A stretch of DNA of 64,000 nt, from NCBI GenBank assembly GCA_016191085.1, contig JACPPJ010000038.1:1-64000 (forward strand), written 5' to 3'. Position 1 is the first letter of the stretch, and each line of letters opens with the position of its first letter. The notes below the pieces were generated by a model. It made no database searches. It was not told the DNA's origin and was given only the letters and a program-made list of their open reading frames with translations. This document shows positions 17,601-26,909 of the stretch, piece after piece. This DNA comes from Acidobacteriota bacterium (GTDB taxonomy: Bacteria > Acidobacteriota > Terriglobia > 2-12-FULL-54-10). The position numbers and the translations under genes were made by a program.

Positions 17601-20600
17601 TGGACCAGCTCAACGCATTTGCCGCGGAAGTTACGCGCGTGGCGCGCGAGGTCGGCACCGACGGCAACCTCGGCGGTCAGGCGGAGGTGCCCGGCGTAGC
17701 GGGAACCTGGAAGGACCTCACCGACAACGTCAACGTGATGGCGGCAAACCTCACCGAGCAGGTACGCGGAATTGTGAAGGTGGTTACGGCCGTCGCGAAT
17801 GGCGATCTCAAGCAGAAGCTGACGGTGAAAGCCAAGGGAGAAGTGGCGGCGCTTGCCGAGACTATCAACAACATGACGGACACGCTCGCGACCTTTGCCG
17901 AGCAGGTGACCAGCGTGGCACGCGAGGTGGGCGTAGAAGGGCGGCTGGGAGGCCAGGCAAACGTGCCTGGTGCAGCCGGTACGTGGAAGGACCTCACAGG
18001 AAACGTCAACCTGCTGGCTGCGAACCTCACGACGCAGGTCCGCGCTATCGCGGAAGTCGCCACCGCCGTAACCAAGGGCGACCTGACGCGGTCCATCAAA
18101 GTGGATGCCCGCGGCGAGGTGGCGGAGTTGAAAGACAACATCAACACCATGATCACCAACCTCCGCCTCACGACGGGGCGCAACAGCGAGCAGGACTGGC
18201 TCAAGACCAACCTAGCGCGCGTCACCGGCATGTTGCAAGGACAGCGCGACCTCGACACGGTAGGGCGCATGTTGCTTTCGGAGCTGACGCCGCTGGTTAG
18301 CGCGCAACACAGCGTGATGTACCAAACCGAATCCGACAGCGTCGAGCAGGCGCTCAAGCTGCTGGCGTACTACGCCGAAAGCGGAACGAGTGGCAGCCCG
18401 CAGGAACGCTTAAGTATCCGCGAAACCCTGGTCGGTCAATGTGCTTCGGAGAGACGGCGCATGCTGATCACGGACGTGCCGCCCACAGCCACTCCGATCC
18501 GCACAGGCCTGATCCAGGCGGTTCCCCGCAACATCGTTGTGTTGCCGGTGCTCTTTGAGGGCCAAGTAAAGGCCGTGATCGAGCTCGCGTCGTTCAACAC
18601 GTTTACAGCGTCGCATCTGGCGTTCCTGGAGCAGCTCACGGCAAGTATCGGTATCGTGCTGAACAGTATTGAAGCCACCATGAAGACCGAAGACTTGCTG
18701 AAGCAGTCGCAGCAACTCGCCATTGAGTTGCAGACTCAGCAGAAAGAGTTGCAGGAGAAAAACGAGCAGCTTGCGCAGAAGGCGCAGCAGCTTGCCGAAC
18801 AGAACGTGGAGGTCGAGCGCAAGAACCAGCAGATCGAGCAGGCCCGCCGCGCTTTGGAAGAAAAGGCCGACGAGCTGGCGCTCACCTCGAAATACAAATC
18901 CGAATTCCTTGCCAACATGTCACACGAGTTGCGGACTCCTTTGAACAGCATCTTGATCCTCGGACAGCAACTCGCTGACAACCCTGAGGGTAACCTGACT
19001 GCCAAGCAGGTGGAGTTCTCCCGCACGATTCACAGCGCGGGCACGGATTTGTTGAACCTGATCAGCGACATTCTCGACCTGTCCAAGATCGAATCGGGCA
19101 CTGTGACGGTGGATGCCGAGGAAATCCCGTTCAACAAGCTTCTGGAGACCGTGGATCGTGCGTTCCGGCATGAAGCAGAGAATCGGAATCTCTCCTTCGA
19201 TATATCCCTGGACACCCAATTTCATCAGATGGGCATCACGACCGACTCCAAGCGTCTCATGCAGGTATTGAAAAACCTGCTTTCGAATGCATTTAAATTC
19301 ACGGAGCACGGCGGCGTAAGGCTCGATGTAACGGCTGCTCCAAGTGGATGGAACGCCGGGCACCCCATCCTGCAAAATGCCGAACAGGTCATCGCCTTTA
19401 ACGTCTCCGATACGGGTATCGGCATTCCGATCGAGAAACAAAAGATCATCTTCGAGGCGTTCCAACAGGCAGACGCCAGCACCAGCCGCAAATATGGTGG
19501 AACCGGACTCGGTTTGGCGATAAGCCGCGAGCTGGCCATTCTGCTGGGAGGTGAAATCCAACTGCGCAGCGTACCCGGATCCGGTAGTACCTTCACACTG
19601 TACCTGCCGCTGAACTACGTCGGCCCGTCGGTTTCGATCAAGAGCTCCTCGACACGGCAGGAATCCGGGGTCGGCACTCTGCGGCTTCCGGCGGTCCGTG
19701 TTCCGGAACGCCAGGCGGAACAGATTCCCGACGACCGCGCCAATCTCAAGCCCGGAGACGCGACGCTATTGATCGTAGAAGACGAGCCGCATTATCGCCG
19801 AATCCTTGTGGATTTGGCTCGCAACAACGGCTTTAAGGTGTTGGTGGCTATGCGCGGCGCGGACGCATTGTCGCTGGCCCGGCAATACCATCCAACCGCT
19901 ATTTCGCTGGACGTGTTCTTGCCCGACATGCTGGGTTGGACCGTGCTCAGCCATTTGAAACAGGATCCCGCGACGCGGCACATTCCCGTTCAGATTGTCA
20001 CGTTGGATGAGGACCGCCAGCATGGGTTGGCTCGCGGAGCGTTCAGCTTCATCACTAAACCGACTACGCCCGAGGGTCTGGAAACGGCCCTCACGCGCAT
20101 CAAAGAATATGCGGTGCCGCGGCGCAGGAGGCTGCTCATCGTGGAAGATGATGCCGCCGAGCAGCTCAGCATCCGCGCGCTGCTCGAACATGACGACGTG
20201 GAGATCGAGATCGCCGATTCTGGCGAGTCGGCGTTGCAGGTGCTTCGCGATAAGAATTTCGATTGCGTGGTGCTCGACCTGCGTCTGCCGGACATCTCCG
20301 GGTTCGAGGTCCTGGAGCGGCTCGGTAATGATGAAGAGCGGCGCGACATACCAATCGTGGTGTTTACGGGCAAGGAACTGTCGCCCGAAGAGGATGCCCG
20401 TTTGCATGCCATGGCGCGCAGCATCGTAGTGAAAGGCGTGGAATCTCCGGAACGGTTGCTTGACGAGACTGCGTTGTTCCTACACCGGGTGATGGCTGAT
20501 TTGCCAATTGAAAAGCAGCAGATGATCGAGCGCCTGCACCGCTCCGACGAGGACCTGGTTGGAAAGCCGGTGCTGGTCGTAGACGATGATGTGCGCAATA

Positions 20601-20929
20601 TCTTCGCTCTGAGCAGTGTGCTGGAGCGCCGTGGCATGCGCGTCATGTCGGCGAGCACCGGACACGAAGCCGTCGCTCTGCTCGAAAGCACGCCCGACAT
20701 CTCGATCGTTCTTATGGATATCATGATGCCGGAGATGGATGGATACCAGACCATGCGCGTGATCAGACAGAGTCCCAAGTATAGGCGGCTCCCTATCATT
20801 GCGCTGACTGCTAAGGCAATGAAGGGCGACCGTGAAAAGTGTCTGGAGGCCGGCGCCTCCGAGTATCTCGCAAAGCCCGTAAACACAGAACAGTTACTCT
20901 CAGCATTGAGAATGTGGCTGCATCGGTAG
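14648..20929 (+). CDS. poly-HAMP hybrid histidine kinase with GAF and three receiver domains
   Basis: A 2093-residue cytoplasmic-looking signalling protein with no signal peptide or membrane span. ATG 14648 has GGAGG at 14635-14639. N-terminal HAMP-like units (about 20-164) lead into eleven 92-residue repeats (166-1177). Each repeat pairs a divergent unit ([17 protein letters not shown]) with a canonical HAMP ([19 protein letters not shown]). Then come a GAF domain (about 1195-1345), coiled coil (1350-1415), HisKA with His1426 in [10 protein letters not shown], HATPase_c (about 1525-1645), and receivers with predicted phospho-Asp at D1755, D1877 and D2024. Architecture resembles fungal group III (Nik1/Os-1) osmosensing kinases, which carry five to seven such repeats. 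It is probably co-transcribed with the next kinase. The signal is unknown. Confidence 0.93.
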   Translation: MAKQNASTLQVRETENGNALNSGELLNALQAVRDGDFSVRLPGDRTGIEGKIADTFNQIVAANARMASELKRVGSAVGKKGQTSQRVKFGTLSGEWGDMESSINGVIDDLLWPTTEVTRAISAVAQGDLLRTVPLEVDGRPLEGEFLRSATIVNTMIQQLVVFTSEVTRVAREVGTDGKLGGQAEVREVSGVWKDLTQNVNLMASNLTAQVRNIADVTIAVASGDLSKKITVDVRGEILQLKEAINTMVDQLRSFASEVTRVAREVGTEGRLGGQAVVPGVAGTWKDLTDSVNAMCGNLTAQVRNIADVTTAVARGDLSRKITVDVKGEILELKNTINTMVDQLNAFAGEVTRVAREVGTDGKLGGQAQVREVSGVWKDLTENVNFMASNLTAQVRNIADVTIAVASGDLSKKITVDVRGEILQLKEAINTMVDQLRSFASEVTRVAREVGTEGRLGGQAIVPGAAGTWKDLTDSVNSMANNLTAQVRNIADVTTAVARGDLSRKITVDVRGEILELKNTINTMVDQLNAFASEVTRVAREVGTDGKLGGQAQVSGVAGTWKDLTDNVNFMASNLTAQVRNIAEVATAIANGDLSRKITVNVSGEILQLKETINTMVDQLNAFAGEVTRVAREVGTEGRLGGQANVRGVAGTWKDLTDSVNSMAGNLTAQVRNIAEVATAIASGDLSRKITVDVKGEILQLKETLNGMVDQLNAFAGEVTRVAREVGTEGRLGGQANVPGVAGTWKDLTDSVNSMAGNLTAQVRNIAEVTTAVARGELSRKITVDVKGEILELKNTINTLVDQLNAFASEVTRVAREVGTEGKLGGQAVVPGVAGTWKDLTDSVNFMASNLTAQVRNIAEVATAIASGDLSKKITVDVRGEILLLKETLNTMVEQLRSFAAEVTRVAREVGTDGRLGGQAVVPGVAGTWKDLTDNVNLLAANLTTQVRNIAEVTTAVARGDLSRKITVDVKGEILELKNTINTMVDQLNAFAAEVTRVAREVGTDGNLGGQAEVPGVAGTWKDLTDNVNVMAANLTEQVRGIVKVVTAVANGDLKQKLTVKAKGEVAALAETINNMTDTLATFAEQVTSVAREVGVEGRLGGQANVPGAAGTWKDLTGNVNLLAANLTTQVRAIAEVATAVTKGDLTRSIKVDARGEVAELKDNINTMITNLRLTTGRNSEQDWLKTNLARVTGMLQGQRDLDTVGRMLLSELTPLVSAQHSVMYQTESDSVEQALKLLAYYAESGTSGSPQERLSIRETLVGQCASERRRMLITDVPPTATPIRTGLIQAVPRNIVVLPVLFEGQVKAVIELASFNTFTASHLAFLEQLTASIGIVLNSIEATMKTEDLLKQSQQLAIELQTQQKELQEKNEQLAQKAQQLAEQNVEVERKNQQIEQARRALEEKADELALTSKYKSEFLANMSHELRTPLNSILILGQQLADNPEGNLTAKQVEFSRTIHSAGTDLLNLISDILDLSKIESGTVTVDAEEIPFNKLLETVDRAFRHEAENRNLSFDISLDTQFHQMGITTDSKRLMQVLKNLLSNAFKFTEHGGVRLDVTAAPSGWNAGHPILQNAEQVIAFNVSDTGIGIPIEKQKIIFEAFQQADASTSRKYGGTGLGLAISRELAILLGGEIQLRSVPGSGSTFTLYLPLNYVGPSVSIKSSSTRQESGVGTLRLPAVRVPERQAEQIPDDRANLKPGDATLLIVEDEPHYRRILVDLARNNGFKVLVAMRGADALSLARQYHPTAISLDVFLPDMLGWTVLSHLKQDPATRHIPVQIVTLDEDRQHGLARGAFSFITKPTTPEGLETALTRIKEYAVPRRRRLLIVEDDAAEQLSIRALLEHDDVEIEIADSGESALQVLRDKNFDCVVLDLRLPDISGFEVLERLGNDEERRDIPIVVFTGKELSPEEDARLHAMARSIVVKGVESPERLLDETALFLHRVMADLPIEKQQMIERLHRSDEDLVGKPVLVVDDDVRNIFALSSVLERRGMRVMSASTGHEAVALLESTPDISIVLMDIMMPEMDGYQTMRVIRQSPKYRRLPIIALTAKAMKGDREKCLEAGASEYLAKPVNTEQLLSALRMWLHR
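15143..18178 (+). repeat. eleven tandem 276-bp coding repeats (HAMP pairs)
   Basis: Starts of the GAAGTGACGCGCGTGGC-like motif recur every 276 bases without slippage (15143, 15419 and so on to 17903). Units alternate between two forms in the first four copies ([16 protein letters not shown] versus [16 protein letters not shown]), so units 1-2 and 3-4 look like a duplicated 552-bp block. Units 10 and 11 are the most divergent. Confidence 0.9.
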
Positions 20930-20942
20930 TCCTGGAGGCCGC

Positions 20943-23000
20943 ATGAGCTTGCACGAACCGCTGAATATTCTTATGGTGGACGATCAGCCCGCCAAGCTGC
21001 TCAGTTATGAAACGATTCTCAAGGATCTCAATGTGAACCTGATTCGCGCCAATTCGGGCGATGAGGCGCTCGAAACCCTGCTGCGGCACGAGATAGCCGT
21101 GATCCTGGTGGACGTGTGCATGCCGGGGCTAGACGGGTTTGAGCTTGCCTCCATGATCCGGCGGCACCCGCGTTTCCAGCGTACGGCGATCATTCTGGTT
21201 TCCGGTGTGTTTGTGGAGGATGTTGACCGGCTGAAGGGCTATGATTCCGGCGCTGTGGACTACGTCTCCGTTCCGATCATCCCCGAGATATTGCGGGCCA
21301 AGGTATCAGTGTTCCTGGACCTCTACCGCAAAACCACCGAACTGGAACGGCTGAATCGCGAACTCGAACGCCGCGTCGCCGAACGAACTGCGGAAATAGA
21401 ATCGGCAGCCGACAAGCTCCGGCAGAACGAGGAGCGGCTGCGGCTGGTTCTCACCGGCAGGGGTATTCAAGCCTGGACTTGGGACATCTCCAAAAACGAG
21501 ATCACGTGGATCACTCCTTCCGGCGATTCCGTCTGCGGGTTTCGTTGCTTTACGGAGTTCCTCTCCGCTGTGCATCCGGACGATCGAGCCATGGTGCAAG
21601 AGGCTTTCGATACAGCGGTCATGGGGATCGGAGACTACAACGTGGAATATCGCATGATCGACGGCAACGGAGAACAATGGTGGCAGGGCCGTGGCACTAT
21701 CATCCGGGATGAAGCCGGCCGCCCTTTATCCATTGCCGGCATCAACACGAACATAACCAACCGGAAGCGAGCTGAACAAGAAAGAGCTATTCTACTGAAA
21801 AATGCCGAGGAGGCGCGTCGCGAGGCTGAAAAAGCCAATCAACTGAAAGACCAGTTCCTGGCGACACTGTCGCACGAATTACGTTCACCGTTGAGCGCTA
21901 TCACCGGATGGGCGCACATGTTGCGCTCCGGAATGCTGGATGAGGCGAAGCAGGCCAAGGCGCTGGATATCATCCATCGCAACGCGATGGTGCAGACCCA
22001 GCTCATCTCTGACATTCTCGACGTCTCTCGTATCTCGAGCGGCAAGCTGCACCTGGAATTGAAGCCGGTTGACTTTCCCGCCTTGGTGAAGGCAGCGCTC
22101 GATGACGTTCGGCCTTCGGCGGAGGCCAAAAACATCCAGATTGATGCTGTGGTGCCGAACGATATTGAATGCACCTACGGCGATCCGGCACGGTTGCAGC
22201 AGGTGATCTGGAACTTGCTCTCCAACGCGGTGAAGTTTGCGCCCGATAACGGACATGTGCAGGTCTCGCTGCAAAAGATTGGGTCTAAGCTGGAGCTAAC
22301 CGTGCAGGACGATGGTTCCGGTATTCTCCCGGAGTTTTTGCCTCATGTCTTCGAACCCTTCCGTCAGGCTGATTCATCCAGCACACGAGCACATCAGGGT
22401 CTCGGGCTGGGATTAGCCATCGTACAGCACCTCTTACAGATGCATGGCGGTTCGATCGAGGCTATGAACCGCACGGATCGCTCGGGAGCGTTATTCAAGG
22501 CCACGATACCCATGTACATGCCTGAGCAACTTATAGGAAATGGGAGCGACGAACAAAACGATCTGCCCGTTATTACCGGCTCCCCCGCGGAATTCAAGGG
22601 CACGCGCATCCTCATCGTTGATGATCACGCCGACGTTCGTGAAATCGTCTCAATTCTACTGGAGCGGAGCGGCGCGGAAGTAACATTGGCCGCCTCGGCA
22701 AGTGAAGCGCTCAAGTTGATCAAACGGCACTCGCCCGATATCGTAATAGCGGATATAGAAATGCCAGGAGAGGACGGCTATAGCCTGATTCGGAAGATCA
22801 GGTCATTGGCACCGTCGAAAGGTGGCCAAACACTCGCCATTGCGCTAAGCGCATACGCCAGCTCACAGGATCGCACGCGAGCGCTGGAAGCTGGCTTTCA
22901 ACTGCATCTCGCGAAACCTATTCAGCCGCAGGAATTGATCACTAGTGTGGTTTCGCTGTTGCACCGCCACCGACCCATACTGTTGAGCAGCACGCGATAA
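20943..23000 (+). CDS. hybrid histidine kinase: receiver-PAS-kinase-receiver
   Basis: A 685-residue soluble kinase. Its N-terminal receiver (about 5-125) has D57 in LVDVCMPG, but the usual lysine of the KP motif is replaced (YVSVPI). A coiled coil (130-165) follows, then a PAS/PAC domain (about 165-285, with VHPDDRAMV and NITNRKRAE). HisKA has H311 in LSHELRSPL, HATPase_c includes NLLSNAVKFA and GLGLGLAIVQ, and the C-terminal receiver has D604 in IADIEMPG. ATG follows TGGAGG. It starts 13 bases after the poly-HAMP kinase and its first receiver may take phosphate from that protein or its receivers. This is a common tandem arrangement in sensory cascades, but the link here is inferred. Confidence 0.92.
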   Translation: MSLHEPLNILMVDDQPAKLLSYETILKDLNVNLIRANSGDEALETLLRHEIAVILVDVCMPGLDGFELASMIRRHPRFQRTAIILVSGVFVEDVDRLKGYDSGAVDYVSVPIIPEILRAKVSVFLDLYRKTTELERLNRELERRVAERTAEIESAADKLRQNEERLRLVLTGRGIQAWTWDISKNEITWITPSGDSVCGFRCFTEFLSAVHPDDRAMVQEAFDTAVMGIGDYNVEYRMIDGNGEQWWQGRGTIIRDEAGRPLSIAGINTNITNRKRAEQERAILLKNAEEARREAEKANQLKDQFLATLSHELRSPLSAITGWAHMLRSGMLDEAKQAKALDIIHRNAMVQTQLISDILDVSRISSGKLHLELKPVDFPALVKAALDDVRPSAEAKNIQIDAVVPNDIECTYGDPARLQQVIWNLLSNAVKFAPDNGHVQVSLQKIGSKLELTVQDDGSGILPEFLPHVFEPFRQADSSSTRAHQGLGLGLAIVQHLLQMHGGSIEAMNRTDRSGALFKATIPMYMPEQLIGNGSDEQNDLPVITGSPAEFKGTRILIVDDHADVREIVSILLERSGAEVTLAASASEALKLIKRHSPDIVIADIEMPGEDGYSLIRKIRSLAPSKGGQTLAIALSAYASSQDRTRALEAGFQLHLAKPIQPQELITSVVSLLHRHRPILLSSTR

Positions 23001-23072
23001 CGCGGGAAAACTCGCATCACAGCGGAATCATTCCAGGAAACGTATTGTTGGCGTTTTCGCCGGAGTAGCCAC

Positions 23073-23089
23073 GGCACGAATGACGTGCC
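23073..23089 (+). terminator. hairpin downstream of the kinase operon
   Basis: GGCACG / CGTGCC with a 5-base loop AATGA, followed by TTTCGG, 70 bases after the kinase stop. A weaker outer pairing of GTAGCCAC (23065-23072) with GTGGCTAC further on (about 23127-23134) could enclose it. Confidence 0.5.
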
Positions 23090-23151
23090 TTTCGGAAACA
23101 ACCACGGCATAAAACAGCGGCATGCAGTGGCTACCGCGGCAAAGGAGTCAA

Positions 23152-23463
23152 TTACGGACAGGTAGCTGAAATCATTTTGACGGCATTCACCTTCATGGTG
23201 TGACTCTGATCAGTGCCGGGTATGGCTGTCCCGGTGATTTCAACTTTGTGGCCGACGTGCGGGTCGAGTTTCGCCGTAGTCTCTGCGATTACGACCTCCT
23301 TAGGTCCCTTCTCCAGATCCGTGAGTTTGAACGTACCGGGATCGGCGCCCTTCTGCAAGCATCCCGTCATGCTGTGCTCTTTGGGCGGGTCCTCAGCTTG
23401 GGCGCGCACGCCAAACGAAAGCATGCACGCAAGAGCGAACGCCACTAATAGCAGACGTTTCAT
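23152..23463 (-). CDS. small exported protein of unknown function
   Basis: A 103-residue protein with a clear signal peptide (MKRLLLVAFALACMLSFGVR, cleavage probably after AQA). The mature part of about 80 residues starts EDPPKEHSMTGCLQKGADPG and contains KLTDLEKGPKEVV and GHKVEITGTAI. It looks like a small OB-fold-type beta barrel of a kind common in acidobacterial genomes. I cannot assign a characterised family. It has two cysteines, in TGCLQ and at the penultimate residue. ATG is preceded by AGGAGGGG. It faces the kinase genes and diverges from the TonB receptor gene, and the 296-base gap between the two must hold both promoters. Confidence 0.7.
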   Translation of the reverse strand: MKRLLLVAFALACMLSFGVRAQAEDPPKEHSMTGCLQKGADPGTFKLTDLEKGPKEVVIAETTAKLDPHVGHKVEITGTAIPGTDQSHTMKVNAVKMISATCP

Positions 23464-23759
23464 GTGACCCCTCCTTAGCTGATTTTGGTATTCAGCATAC
23501 CTTAACGCATGCTACGACACTGTGACGTTGTTTATCAAGGCGATTGGGCTGCTCCGAGCCAGTGAATCGAAGGCGTATTCGCTGTAAAACGCTCAAAAGG
23601 TGTATACTTACTAATGGGTAGGCGGATCCATAAGAACGGCCACATGACTGTTCCTTCCCTAGGCGCAGTCCCGCTACCATTCGCCCGTCATCGTGGTAAA
23701 CTCTCGAAGAAAAGGTCGCACTTTTCGGAGCTTTTAAGACATGGAAGGGAACTGCAATA

Positions 23760-26651
23760 GTGAAGACTCATCTCGCTCTCACGGTGCTCGTGTGTTTACT
23801 CTCCTCCGCTGCTGCGTTCGGCGGTGGTATTCAAGGACGCATCGTCGACGCTCAAGGCGCGGCTGTTGCCAGAGCCAAAGTCACCGTCACAAATAGGGCT
23901 GACGGAAAGCAATGGGAAGTCACGACACAGAATGACGGAACTTATCGCGTCGGCGACCTAGGAGCGGGCACATACACAGTTGCGGTGAGAGTGACTGCGA
24001 GCGGCGCACCCTTGCAGCAGCAGGTCTATTTACGGGACGACTCTGGTTCGATTCGCGCCGATTTCCAGGCCGCGGCCGCAGTCACTTCCAGCGCAAACGT
24101 CGCGGAAGAACAGAACCCGAATATTTTCGTGTACCAGATAGACACCAACTCGTTGCGAAACCGCCTGCAGATCGTGCGTGGCGCCGATACACAGTATATC
24201 CCGGCACACCTGGCCGAACAGAACTACTACGGCGCCGAATACGGCGCTCCCATGCAGCAGTTTGAACTCATCCGCCCGCGCACGCTATTGAATTCATGGC
24301 GCGGCTCGGCAAACGGGTTTCTACAGAACAGCGTCCTAAATGCACGCAACTTTTTCAATGTGGGGCCGCTGCTGCCCTCGCGTTCCAGCGGTTATGGATT
24401 AGCTGCAGGCGGGCCGGTGATTTCACGGAAAGTTTCGCTGCTCCTGCAATTCAATCAGAACTTCACTTCCGGGATGGTCAATGGGAACATACAGGCTCCG
24501 CTCGCCGACGAGCGCACTCCACGCGCTACCGATCCACGCGTTCGCGCCGTAATCGCCGATCTGTTGCAGGCCTACCCGGCTGACTCGCCGAACCTGCCTG
24601 ATGTGAGTATAAGGCAGCTCAATTCCAATGCGCCCCGGGACATCAAGACATCCGATGGTTTGGCTCGACTGGACTACAAACCTCTTGCGGGCAGCTCACT
24701 GGCTATGCGGTACAACGTGAGCGACTACAATGAGGATCCGTTCCAGATTGTGGCGGGGCAGAATCCGCAAACCAACGTTCGCAACCAAGGTATGCATCTC
24801 GGGTGGACACAGTCATTCTCGGCCAATACCGTGGGGCGGTTCGGGTTCCATTTCGATCGCTCTACCGCGCTCCTGGAACCTACTCGCCGTTTCTCACAAC
24901 TCTTATCCTCGCTGGGTATCTCCACCGTTCCCGACATTGATGTCTCGGACGAGGTCTCCGGCATCGGGGCGGGCCCGCAGTTTCCACGCCGCAGAATCCA
25001 GAATCGTTTCCAACCATATGCAGACATTTCCCGCGTTATCGGCCGGCACTCTTTCAAAACTGGATGGAGCAGCGCGCGCGTTCAGTTAAACGACCTGCAG
25101 AGCGACGCCAGCCGGGGAATCATACGCTTTTCCGCTGAGAACGGCCGCACGGCGGTGGAAAACTTTCTGTTCGGACTGCCCAGCACCTTCACACAGGCTG
25201 TCGGCGACCTCTATCGCGGCTTCCGAAATTGGGAGCACTCCTGGTTCATTGAAGACCAGATACGAATCTCTAAAACGCTGAATTTCAGGCTGGGAGTGCG
25301 TTACGAACTTATGACCGCGCCACAGGAAATCAACGGGCTCACAGACGTCGGCTTTCACACCGATAAGAACAACTTTGCGCCGCGTGCCGGTTTTGCGTGG
25401 AACCCCCGGGGAGGCCGAACCGTTCTGCGCGCCAGTTACGGCATATCGTACGGCACTATTTTCCCGGGCACTTATCAGACGACTCGCTTCAATCCTCCGC
25501 AGATTCGAGCGCTTCGAGTAGACGCTCCGGATTTCCTGAACCCGCTGGGCGGCAGCGCAAGAACGCTCGTGCCGCAGCGGTATCTTTTGAGCCCAGACCT
25601 CATCATTCCCTACTCCCACCAATACACTTTTGGTATCGAGCGTCCACTGCCATGGAACAGCTCTTTGCGAATCGCGTACATTGGAAACCGGTCTTTCCAT
25701 CTTCTGTTGCAGGGCTACTATAACCGCCCCCGGGAAGTGCCTGGCGTCGTTGCAACTACCGGTAACATCCAGCTCCGCCGCCCCGACCAGCGGTATTCGG
25801 CCGTCAAGATCGTGGAAAGCAATGGCATCGCGTACTACGACGCCATGCAGGTTCGCTTCGACAAGAGATTGGCGCGTGGGCTCTCGTTCCGAGGCACGTA
25901 CACGTTCAGCAAGAACATTGATACGGGAGAAGACTTCACCAACACTGCCATTGATGCGCAAGGCGAACGCGGCGGAGGAACATCAGAGACGGAGGACCGC
26001 TTCAAAGATACGAAAGGGTGGAGCCTCTTCGACACTCCGCACGCGCTTGCGCTGAGTTATACGTATGAGCTGCCCTTCCGACCAACCGGCGGAGGATGGA
26101 TCTCTACGTTTGTGAAAGGATGGCAGGTCTCCGGAGTCACAACCTTCCAGTCCGGCACGCCATTTCACTTGCATACCGGGTCGGACGGTCCAGGATACGG
26201 TAATATTGACGGCGACACCACGGACCGCCCGAATATCACGAATCCATCCCTGTTGGGCAAGAGCTTCGACAATCCGGACACCGCTCCCAAGTTGCTCGGT
26301 TCCGGCACCTGCAAGCCTCCGGATCCGCTTGGCACTCCCAACCGGATTGAGTATTTCCGCTGCGCCAACTTCGACAACCACATTCCGGTCGGTGGTCGCG
26401 GAAATATGGGATTCAACGTGTTTCGAAAGGACGGTACCAACAACTGGAATTTTGCGCTCGGGAAGAGCTTCAATCTGCCTGGCGGGGGCAGGGAGCGAAC
26501 CGTGCTGTTTCGCGCGGAAGTTCTCAATCTATTGAATCACGCACAATTCCAAAAGCCTGGCAACTCTCTTTCTAACCCGAACTTCGGCAAGATTATTAAT
26601 ACCGTAAATAAAGGCAGGCAAATACAGTTCTCGTTGCGGCTTAATTTCTAA
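23760..26651 (+). CDS. TonB-dependent receptor, Oar-like, with carboxypeptidase-regulatory domain
   Basis: A 963-residue outer-membrane receptor. GTG start with AAGGGA upstream; signal peptide about 1-21. A carboxypeptidase-regulatory-like domain (about 22-110: GGIQGRIVDAQGAAVARAKV) precedes a shortened plug. The usual LNGR motif is absent, but YGAEYGAPMQQFELIRP and NSVLNARNFFNVGP keep the Oar-like pattern. A long beta-barrel runs to the terminal LRLNF with its last-residue phenylalanine. The family imports or exports large substrates using TonB energy and is greatly expanded in acidobacteria. The substrate is unknown. It stands alone, with no SusD-like or TonB gene nearby. Confidence 0.9.
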   Translation: MKTHLALTVLVCLLSSAAAFGGGIQGRIVDAQGAAVARAKVTVTNRADGKQWEVTTQNDGTYRVGDLGAGTYTVAVRVTASGAPLQQQVYLRDDSGSIRADFQAAAAVTSSANVAEEQNPNIFVYQIDTNSLRNRLQIVRGADTQYIPAHLAEQNYYGAEYGAPMQQFELIRPRTLLNSWRGSANGFLQNSVLNARNFFNVGPLLPSRSSGYGLAAGGPVISRKVSLLLQFNQNFTSGMVNGNIQAPLADERTPRATDPRVRAVIADLLQAYPADSPNLPDVSIRQLNSNAPRDIKTSDGLARLDYKPLAGSSLAMRYNVSDYNEDPFQIVAGQNPQTNVRNQGMHLGWTQSFSANTVGRFGFHFDRSTALLEPTRRFSQLLSSLGISTVPDIDVSDEVSGIGAGPQFPRRRIQNRFQPYADISRVIGRHSFKTGWSSARVQLNDLQSDASRGIIRFSAENGRTAVENFLFGLPSTFTQAVGDLYRGFRNWEHSWFIEDQIRISKTLNFRLGVRYELMTAPQEINGLTDVGFHTDKNNFAPRAGFAWNPRGGRTVLRASYGISYGTIFPGTYQTTRFNPPQIRALRVDAPDFLNPLGGSARTLVPQRYLLSPDLIIPYSHQYTFGIERPLPWNSSLRIAYIGNRSFHLLLQGYYNRPREVPGVVATTGNIQLRRPDQRYSAVKIVESNGIAYYDAMQVRFDKRLARGLSFRGTYTFSKNIDTGEDFTNTAIDAQGERGGGTSETEDRFKDTKGWSLFDTPHALALSYTYELPFRPTGGGWISTFVKGWQVSGVTTFQSGTPFHLHTGSDGPGYGNIDGDTTDRPNITNPSLLGKSFDNPDTAPKLLGSGTCKPPDPLGTPNRIEYFRCANFDNHIPVGGRGNMGFNVFRKDGTNNWNFALGKSFNLPGGGRERTVLFRAEVLNLLNHAQFQKPGNSLSNPNFGKIINTVNKGRQIQFSLRLNF

Positions 26652-26909
26652 ACCGTGGGTAGCCACGACATGTATTTTTCGTCATGGCCTTTTGATGACC
26701 CCCGTTGAGCAGCAATTCGGGACAGCGTAGGCACCGCCACGGCTCCGTTTCGCTCCAGGGACAGCATCGAACTTTTCTCGTTGAATGGATGATAGCAGCG
26801 CGCAAGCCTTGCATCGCTGCGCAGAAGCGAGTATACAGCCAAGCCATATTCCTCACGAGGATTCGGGATGTGAGTGCCGACGAATGGCGGCAGGTGTTAG
26901 GAGCAAATA
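26652..26909. other. intergenic region without a supported gene
   Basis: This 258-base gap separates the convergent TonB receptor and NadE-like genes. It holds a weak imperfect hairpin around 26657-26688 and no open frame with a credible start or composition. Confidence 0.5.

Noticed and set aside
16849-17667. 272-codon open frame on the minus strand inside the poly-HAMP gene, with relatives in each repeat (also 15118-15540, 16102-16374, 17677-18357)
   Set aside because: They are antisense shadows that recur because the coding repeats recur. The sense strand has recognisable HAMP domains and a ribosome site.
15143-18178. Regularly spaced repeats as a CRISPR array
   Set aside because: Units are 276 bases, coding throughout and without variable spacers.
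25086-25961. 291-codon minus-strand frame opposite the TonB receptor
   Set aside because: Antisense to conserved barrel sequence, with no ribosome site or family resemblance.
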